A stretch of 9,481 bases of DNA from an uncultured Oscillibacter sp. (GTDB taxonomy: Bacteria; Bacillota; Clostridia; Oscillospirales; Oscillospiraceae). Below, piece by piece: positions 5,030-9,481 of the stretch. The notes under the pieces were generated by a model. That model saw only the letters and a list, made by a program, of their open reading frames with translations. It ran no database searches and was not told where the DNA came from. The DNA lies in assembly GCA_946183175.1 (NCBI GenBank), contig CAMHBH010000083.1, positions 1-9,481 of the forward strand, written 5' to 3'. Position 1 is the stretch's first letter, and the number at the start of each line of letters is the position of its first letter. Made by a program: the position numbers and the translations under genes.

Positions 5030-6376
5030 TTAAAGCACGCTCTGCCGTTCGGCGTCGAACTCCGAAAGCATGTTCGTCCTGATTTCCCGCACCGTGTTGG
5101 CGAACGCCGGGTCCTGCCGCATCCTGACCTCCGTCTGCCGGAGCGAGTAAATCACCGTCGAATGGTCGCGCCCGTTGAAGCGCTGGCCTATCTCGTCCTG
5201 CGACAAATTCGTCATCGTGCGTATCAGGTACATCGCCACTTGCCGCGCCGTCGCCGCGTTGCGGCTGCGCGACTGCCCCGTCACCACGTCCGGCGTGAGG
5301 TCGTAGCAGTGGCTCACGTACTGTATGATTCTCTGCGGCGTCGGCACGTACTCCGCCGTCGTCTGCTTCAAAATGTCCTGCATGGCCCGGCGGACGGTCG
5401 CCTTGTCGGTGTTGTCGTCGAGCAAGTCCCGGTAGGCCAGCACCTTGTTGACCGTGCCCTCCAACTGCCGCACGTTCGACGTGACGTTCTCCGCTATATA
5501 GGAAGACACCGTGTCCGGGAACGTAATCCCCAGACTGGCCGCCTTCGAGCGGATTATCGCGACGCGCGTCTCAAAATCGGGCGGCTCCACGTCGACGATA
5601 AGCCCCCACTCGAAGCGCGTCCGCAGACGTTCCTCCAACAGCGTGATTTCGTGCGGCGGGCGGTCGCTCGTCAGCACGATTTGCCGCCCCGACTCGTACA
5701 GGCTGTTGAACGTGTGGAAAAACTCCTCCTGCGTCTGCTTCTTCCCGGCGATAAACTGCACGTCGTCCACGAGAAGCACGTCCGCCTTGCGGTACTTGTC
5801 CCGCATTTCGGCGGTCGCCGTGCGCCCGGCCTGTATCGCGTCGACGAGTTCGTTGGCCAGCTCGTCGCCCTTGACGTATATCGTGTGGTAGCGCGGGAAA
5901 TTCTGGTGGATTTCGTTGGCAATCGCGTAAATCAGGTGCGTCTTGCCAAGTCCCGATTCCCCGTAAATCAGGAGCGGGTTGTAGTTGCGCGTCGGGTACA
6001 TCGCCACCGATTTCGACGCCGCCCACGCGAGTTTGTTCGACGGCCCGACCACGAATGTGTCGAAGGTGAACCTTGCGCTCGTGTGTACGCCGAAGGTGTC
6101 GGCGTCGCGGCCCTGCAGTTTCCGGTACTCCGCGTCGTCCAGAACCTTGATTTCGAAGTCCCGCGAGAACAGGTTCTTCATGGCCTCCTGGATGTTCTCC
6201 GTGAACAGGCTCTTAATGTAGCCGCGCTTGAAGTCGTTGCCGCAGTGCAGAAACAGGGTACTGCCCTGGATGTCGACGGCGTCGATTTCGTCGAACCATG
6301 TGTTTATCGTGGTGTCGGACAGCGCCCCGCGCATTTGCGTGAGCACGTTGTCCCACACGTCCGCCACTGAGTTCAA
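5030..6376 (-). CDS. dnaA: Chromosomal replication initiator DnaA
   Basis: A 448-residue DnaA from the TTG at 6376-6374. Domain I (residues 1-75: VADVWDNVL, TWFDEIDAV) interacts with helicase and regulators, and the linker is short. The AAA+ domain runs about 100-335 with FTFDTFVVGPSNKLA (103-117), Walker A GESGLGKTH (139-147), Walker B VLLVDDVQF (200-208), sensor I IVLTSDRPP (233-241), the arginine-finger stretch LEERLRTRFEWGL (247-259) and sensor II NVRQLEGTVN (301-310). Domain IV binds DNA, with the basic loop QSRSRNAATARQ (368-379) and the signature GRDHSTVIYSLR (402-413). The TTG is preferred because GAGAGGTG (6390-6383) precedes it by 6 bp and homology starts at MNSVADVW; an ATG at 6448 would put promoter sequence into the protein. 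DnaA binds the boxes around it to open the origin and probably represses its own promoter. Confidence 0.98.
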   Translation of the reverse strand: MNSVADVWDNVLTQMRGALSDTTINTWFDEIDAVDIQGSTLFLHCGNDFKRGYIKSLFTENIQEAMKNLFSRDFEIKVLDDAEYRKLQGRDADTFGVHTSARFTFDTFVVGPSNKLAWAASKSVAMYPTRNYNPLLIYGESGLGKTHLIYAIANEIHQNFPRYHTIYVKGDELANELVDAIQAGRTATAEMRDKYRKADVLLVDDVQFIAGKKQTQEEFFHTFNSLYESGRQIVLTSDRPPHEITLLEERLRTRFEWGLIVDVEPPDFETRVAIIRSKAASLGITFPDTVSSYIAENVTSNVRQLEGTVNKVLAYRDLLDDNTDKATVRRAMQDILKQTTAEYVPTPQRIIQYVSHCYDLTPDVVTGQSRSRNAATARQVAMYLIRTMTNLSQDEIGQRFNGRDHSTVIYSLRQTEVRMRQDPAFANTVREIRTNMLSEFDAERQSVL

Positions 6377-6408
6377 ATAAAACACCTCTCTTTCCGGATG
6401 GGGCCCGA

Positions 6409-6417
6409 TTTTCCACG
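6409..6417 (+). promoter_or_regulatory. DnaA-box-like site at the dnaA transcription start
   Basis: TTTTCCACG has one mismatch to the box used here. It covers the transcription start predicted from the adjacent -10 sequence (about 6413), a position where bound DnaA would block its own promoter. A second one-mismatch site, AGTGGAAAA, is at 6540-6548. Confidence 0.55.
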
Positions 6418-6419
6418 AA

Positions 6420-6448
6420 AGTATACCACGTTTCCCGGGCTTGTACAA
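6420..6448 (-). promoter_or_regulatory. Probable dnaA promoter
   Basis: On the minus strand TATACT (6425-6420, 5 of 6 matches to TATAAT) is preceded at exactly 17 bp by TTGTAC (6448-6443, TTG conserved, rest weak). The predicted start is about 6413, giving a leader of roughly 37 nt to the TTG start and placing the ribosome binding site at 6390-6383. A vegetative-type sigma factor is inferred. Confidence 0.6.
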
Positions 6449-6450
6449 CC

Positions 6451-6478
6451 GGATTTTCGCCCCGCGCGGCGAAAATCC
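6451..6478. repeat. 11-bp inverted repeat just upstream of the dnaA -35
   Basis: GGATTTTCGCC (6451-6461) and GGCGAAAATCC (6468-6478) are perfect arms with a 6-bp loop, CCGCGC. The element ends 2 bp from the dnaA -35 hexamer. CCCGCGCGGCG is present in the loop and right arm (6461-6471) and again at 6477-6487. It could be a regulator site for dnaA. It could also act as a terminator against plus-strand transcription entering dnaA, but no T-run follows. Confidence 0.6.
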
Positions 6479-6574
6479 CGCGCGGCGGACTTGCCCGAGG
6501 CGGCGCGCGCGGGGCGGGATTCGCGGGCCTTTGGGGGCCAGTGGAAAATTTTGTAACCGGGTTGTGTTTTTTTC

Positions 6575-6618
6575 GTTACCGCTGTTACGCTTCTGTCACT
6601 CTGTTACGCAATTTTTAC
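6575..6618 (+). repeat. Phased GTTAC array in the divergent promoter region
   Basis: GTTAC (6575), GTTAC (6584), GTCAC (6595), GTTAC (6603) and TTTAC (6614) recur every 8-11 bp, so they face roughly the same side of the helix. Two copies belong to the longer match CTGTTACGC (6582-6590 and 6601-6609). The array lies in the AT-rich tract between the GC-rich block behind the dnaA promoter and the SLH promoter. It could be a cooperative binding site for an unknown regulator. Confidence 0.45.
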
Positions 6619-6662
6619 ACTCTGAAAGCCCTGTTTATAGCCTTTTTCGCCGGAAATTCCCG

Positions 6663-6677
6663 TATTCTTGAAGAATA
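6663..6677. promoter_or_regulatory. 15-bp palindrome, operator-like
   Basis: TATTCTT and AAGAATA are perfect arms around a single central G. The site is about 31 bp upstream of the predicted -35 of the SLH gene, a usual position for an activator dimer. The binding protein is unknown. Confidence 0.5.
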
Positions 6678-6708
6678 TTACACTTTCATTACAAGTCGAA
6701 GAAACCCC

Positions 6709-6737
6709 TTGCATTTCCCTCCGGAATCTGTTATTAT
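6709..6737 (+). promoter_or_regulatory. Probable promoter of the SLH surface-protein gene
   Basis: TTGCAT (6709-6714) and TATTAT (6732-6737, 5 of 6 matches) are separated by exactly 17 bp. Transcription would start near 6744, about 250 bp before the start codon. The -35 is weak beyond TTG. No better-spaced pair was seen closer to the gene. Confidence 0.5.
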
Positions 6738-6743
6738 GCCAAC

Positions 6744-6996
6744 CGTGAAGCACAGAAGGCCTCTTTCCTCCCCGGCGCCAACGCCAACGGGACAGGGGAA
6801 GGTGCCTCCGGATATCCGGGGCAGAAAGAAGTCTTTCGTGTCTTCACAGACGAACTTCTCAATGCCCGCGCCGAACCCGTCCGGGACAGCGTGGAGCGTC
6901 CAGAGCCTTCTATGCGCGCCAGTCCTCCCCGGGAACGCGGCGCGTGCGGGGCCGGACGTGTCCGGCGGAGGCAAATCTGAACAAGGAGGAATCTTA
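6744..6996 (+). promoter_or_regulatory. Long structured 5' leader of the SLH gene
   Basis: About 250 bases without a credible gene lie between the predicted start site and the ATG. Possible structures are a long-range stem, GTGAAG+CAC (6745-6753) with GTG+CTTCAC (6838-6847, one bulge), enclosing about 84 bases. Others are a GAAAG/CTTTC hairpin (6824-6837), the palindrome CCGGATATCCGG (6808-6819) and GCCGGA-CGTG-TCCGGC (6951-6966) 16 bp before the ribosome binding site. I recognise no riboswitch class. Long leaders are known from other S-layer genes, where they stabilise the mRNA; that role is inferred here. Confidence 0.45.
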
Positions 6997-9481
6997 ATGA
7001 AGAAGTTCATTTCCATGGCGCTGGCCCTCGTGATGGCGTTGTCTCTCTGCACTGTCTTCGACGCCCCGAAGGCCGACGCCGCATTCGCCGACGCGGACGA
7101 GCTGTCCAGCCAGTACGCAGAGCAGGCCGCCGACGTTATCCAGAAAATTGAAGTCATGGACGGCTACGAAGACGGAACCTTCCGCCCGAGCGCCGGACTG
7201 ACCCGGCAGGCCGCCGCCAAGATTATCTGCAACATGATTCTCGGCCCCACGACCGCCAGGGCCCTCCCCACCAACGCAAAACCCTTCCCTGACGTGCCGG
7301 AAACCGGCTCGTTCGGCGGTTACATCTCCTACTGCGCCCAGCAGGGCATCATCTCCGGCTACGCCGACGGCACCTTCCGCCCCAACGACCCCCTCAGCGG
7401 CTACGCCTACCTGAAAATGCTCCTCGGCGCGCTGGGCTATGACGCCAGACACGAGGGTTTCGTGGGCGACAACTGGCGCGTCAACGTCGCCAAAATCGCC
7501 CTCGGTATCGGCCTGAACAAGGGCACCGCGGAGGACCTCGACGGCACCACGCAGGTCACCCGTGAGGCCGCCGCCATCTACGCCTTCAATACCCTCCAGG
7601 CCGACATGGTCGAGTACGAGTCCAAGAACACCATCGAAATCAACGGCGTACAGGTCAGCATGGGCGGCGGCAACGCCATTCCGCAGACATGGAGCACCTC
7701 CGCCACGCAGGCCAGCAACATCAACGACGCCAGAAGCGACGGCGACGGCAACCGCGCCGGCAACAACATCGTGCAGTTCGCCGAACGCTATTTCGACAAA
7801 CTCGAGCGCTTCCCCAAGCAGTGGGACACCTACACGCAGGACGATTTCGGTCGTCCGTCCATTAAGTGGAAGTGGAAGGGCGTCGATGTCGGCACCTACT
7901 CCCGCGACCCCGACTGGACGCACGTCGGCGGCGTGGACGTGAACGAGATTTACGAGGGCCTTGTCGAAGCCACCGGCATGTCCTCCGGCTCCAGCTCCGC
8001 CAGCCTCTACGTCAACAGCGCCAACGCCAACAGAGGCTGGTACCAGACCGCCACCGGCAAATACGACGGCAACCCCACCGGCTACGGCGAGTTCAAGGTT
8101 GAGCGCGCCAACGACCGCGGCCTCGCCGACGAAATCGCCCGCACCACCAACGCCGCCGGCGACAAGACCCTCTTCACCGCCAGCGCCAACGACCGCGACG
8201 GCGGACGCCCGTCCACCGCGACCATCGGCGCCGGACAGCGCAACGTCGACCGTATCGGCGACGGCACCCTCATCGAGGTATTCCGCAACGACGCCACCAA
8301 CCACGTCGACGTGTGCGTCATCTCCGTCTACGGCGGCAAGATTGACGCCGTCAAGGGTGCCACCACCAAGAAGGACGCCTACGTCGTCGTCGGCGTGAAC
8401 AACAGCACCTTCCCCGACCGCTACCCCGACACCATCGGCACCACCGCCAACCGCGAGTTTGAGACCGAGGACTTCGAGGAAGACGACGTCGTCGCCTTCA
8501 CCTACTCCGACAGCGCCAAGGAAATCAAGAGCATGTACCTCATGACCGCCGAGAGCGGCGCGCTCCAGAGCAAGGTCAGCGGAAAGAACCTCCGCCTGGA
8601 CACCACCACCTACAGCTACGGCAAGGAGTACACGTTCGACGACCTCACCGAAAGCAGCCTCGGCAACAAGTCCTCCTATATCGTCTACCTCGACGAGAAC
8701 GGCTTCGTTCTGTGGGTCGAAGAGGACGAGTTCTCCGTGGAAGACTACGTTCTCATTGAGCGTATCACCATCGAGACCAGCGTCACCGACCCGGGCACCA
8801 ACAGAACCGTAACCACCAAGACCGCCAGCGTCCTCGGCACGGCCTCCACGACCGCCGACGTGACCACCGGCACCAACCCGACCCTCAACCAGAACTGCAA
8901 CGCCCTCCAGGTCGCCTACAACCAGAGCAAGGACGCCGTCGGCAACAGCAGTTGGGACGCCCAGGCGCAGGTCCGCTACTCCAACGGCGTCCGCAGAACC
9001 GTCACCCTTGACGACTCCAAGAACTACCGCACCAGCGCCAGGAGCGACGCCCTCTATACCGGAACCGTCGGCTCGACGACCGTGAACGAATGGAACGGCA
9101 CCGCGTGGGTCGCCAGAACCGCCAACACCTTTATCCAAGGCCAGAGCGGCGACGACGGCAACTGGATTGCCTACCCCTTCACCGCCGGACGCATCGTGCG
9201 TATCAGCTCCAACAGCAGCGGCTACCGCCTCCACTCCATCGCCGACAGCCGCTACCAGGCGATTAGAGATGTCAGCCTCTCCGGCAACCGCCTCTACACC
9301 GGCACGGGTACCTCTATCTCCAGACTGGGCTATGATTTGGATTCCGAGACGCACTTCGTCATCGAGGACAACGCGCAGGCTCACGGCTGTACGTGCGATG
9401 CGGTTTTGCCGCATCGAAAGACAGGCAGTCTTGGCGATGCCGCTGGCCACTCGTTCTACCCAGGCAAAAACCTTGGTGCAC
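6997..9481 (+). CDS. Secreted SLH-domain (S-layer homology) surface protein; 3' part chimeric and incomplete
   Basis: The reading frame is open from the ATG at 6997 to the window end (828 codons). AAGGAGGA lies 6 bp upstream. Residues 1-28 are a signal peptide (MKK, hydrophobic core, ADA then A, likely cleavage after 28). Three SLH modules follow: about 30-83 (MDGYEDGTFRPSAGLTRQAA), 97-149 (ISGYADGTFRPNDPLSGYA) and 160-207 (less conserved, TQVTREAAA). SLH modules usually anchor proteins to pyruvylated wall polysaccharide. Residues 210-788 are a Thr-, Ser-, Asn- and Asp-rich extracellular region with strong GCC/ACC/AAC codon preference and no enzymatic motif, so the protein is a structural wall or S-layer component. 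From about residue 789 the frame turns into a DegT-type aminotransferase, probably not part of the natural protein. The true C-terminus is therefore unknown. It is divergent from dnaA. Confidence 0.9.
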   Translation, partial: MKKFISMALALVMALSLCTVFDAPKADAAFADADELSSQYAEQAADVIQKIEVMDGYEDGTFRPSAGLTRQAAAKIICNMILGPTTARALPTNAKPFPDVPETGSFGGYISYCAQQGIISGYADGTFRPNDPLSGYAYLKMLLGALGYDARHEGFVGDNWRVNVAKIALGIGLNKGTAEDLDGTTQVTREAAAIYAFNTLQADMVEYESKNTIEINGVQVSMGGGNAIPQTWSTSATQASNINDARSDGDGNRAGNNIVQFAERYFDKLERFPKQWDTYTQDDFGRPSIKWKWKGVDVGTYSRDPDWTHVGGVDVNEIYEGLVEATGMSSGSSSASLYVNSANANRGWYQTATGKYDGNPTGYGEFKVERANDRGLADEIARTTNAAGDKTLFTASANDRDGGRPSTATIGAGQRNVDRIGDGTLIEVFRNDATNHVDVCVISVYGGKIDAVKGATTKKDAYVVVGVNNSTFPDRYPDTIGTTANREFETEDFEEDDVVAFTYSDSAKEIKSMYLMTAESGALQSKVSGKNLRLDTTTYSYGKEYTFDDLTESSLGNKSSYIVYLDENGFVLWVEEDEFSVEDYVLIERITIETSVTDPGTNRTVTTKTASVLGTASTTADVTTGTNPTLNQNCNALQVAYNQSKDAVGNSSWDAQAQVRYSNGVRRTVTLDDSKNYRTSARSDALYTGTVGSTTVNEWNGTAWVARTANTFIQGQSGDDGNWIAYPFTAGRIVRISSNSSGYRLHSIADSRYQAIRDVSLSGNRLYTGTGTSISRLGYDLDSETHFVIEDNAQAHGCTCDAVLPHRKTGSLGDAAGHSFYPGKNLGA
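9361..9481 (+). other. In-frame fragment of a DegT/DnrJ/EryC1/StrS aminotransferase (probable chimeric join)
   Basis: The last 40 residues read IEDNAQAHG, then TGSLGDAAGHSFYPGKNLGA. IEDxAQAHG and GS-x-GDAA-x-x-SFYPGKNLGA are the family's PLP-site motifs, with the lysine of PGKNLG as the Schiff-base residue. These enzymes aminate keto-sugar nucleotides for surface glycans. The first roughly 150 residues of the enzyme are absent. Codon choice changes here (CTT, CAT, CGA, AGT, GCT and ACA become frequent), unlike the SLH gene. The join sits about where both families can read VIEDN (9355-9375). Confidence 0.85.

Noticed and set aside
4970..6370. A 466-codon plus-strand frame opposite dnaA
   Set aside because: An Arg/Val/His-rich shadow of dnaA, whose own frame carries all AAA+ and DNA-binding motifs.
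6744..6996. SRP RNA, 6S RNA or RNase P RNA in the SLH leader
   Set aside because: The conserved core sequences of these RNAs were not recognised; only generic hairpins are visible.
6994..9450. An 818-codon open frame antisense to the SLH gene
   Set aside because: It is the mirror of GCC/ACC/GAC-rich codons in the SLH gene, giving Val/Gly/Ala/Asp low-complexity sequence. The opposite strand has a signal peptide, SLH modules and a strong ribosome binding site.

Overview
The window is the chromosomal replication-origin neighbourhood of a high-GC Firmicute, most likely a clostridial Oscillospiraceae-type organism. This rests on the minus-strand order dnaA - dnaN - S4-domain protein (YaaA) - recF - small PH-domain protein - membrane protein - remB/DUF370, which is the conserved Firmicutes origin operon with two extra genes before remB. 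GC-rich coding bias, good Shine-Dalgarno sites, TTG starts and an SLH-domain surface protein fit that group. The taxonomy is inference; no marker names the genus.

Layout, left to right. Minus strand: remB start (1-74, cut by the window edge), a one-pass membrane protein (79-804), a bacterial PH-domain protein (862-1266), and a 391-bp spacer with two copies of a 103-bp palindromic repeat around a DnaA-box hairpin. Then come recF (1658-2770), the S4 protein (2760-2981, overlapping recF by 11 bp), a 512-bp gene-free spacer packed with inverted DnaA-box pairs, dnaN (3494-4603), the 426-bp dnaA-dnaN spacer that looks like the unwinding part of oriC, and dnaA (5030-6376, TTG start). A 620-bp divergent region holds the dnaA promoter and a probable promoter with a long leader for the plus-strand SLH protein (6997 to the window end).

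The DnaA box used here is TTTTCCACA. I count 18 exact copies outside genes, in three spacers; I found no TTATCCACA. In the dnaA-dnaN spacer, read on the dnaA sense strand, two abutting boxes are followed by a short TGC and then five CTA triplets. This is the arrangement of the Bacillus subtilis basal unwinding system (tandem boxes, GC spacer, DnaA-trios). The dnaN-yaaA spacer instead carries a family of hairpin-like convergent box pairs with 8-14 bp between the two boxes or arms and a shared CTTTCGCCAAT-type core. I know of no described family like it.

The last ~120 bases need caution. The SLH reading frame continues in frame into an unmistakable fragment of a DegT/DnrJ/EryC1/StrS sugar aminotransferase, including its PLP-lysine motif, with a change in codon use. 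This is most likely a chimeric join (assembly or recombination) at a shared VIEDN-coding stretch, not a genuine fusion protein.
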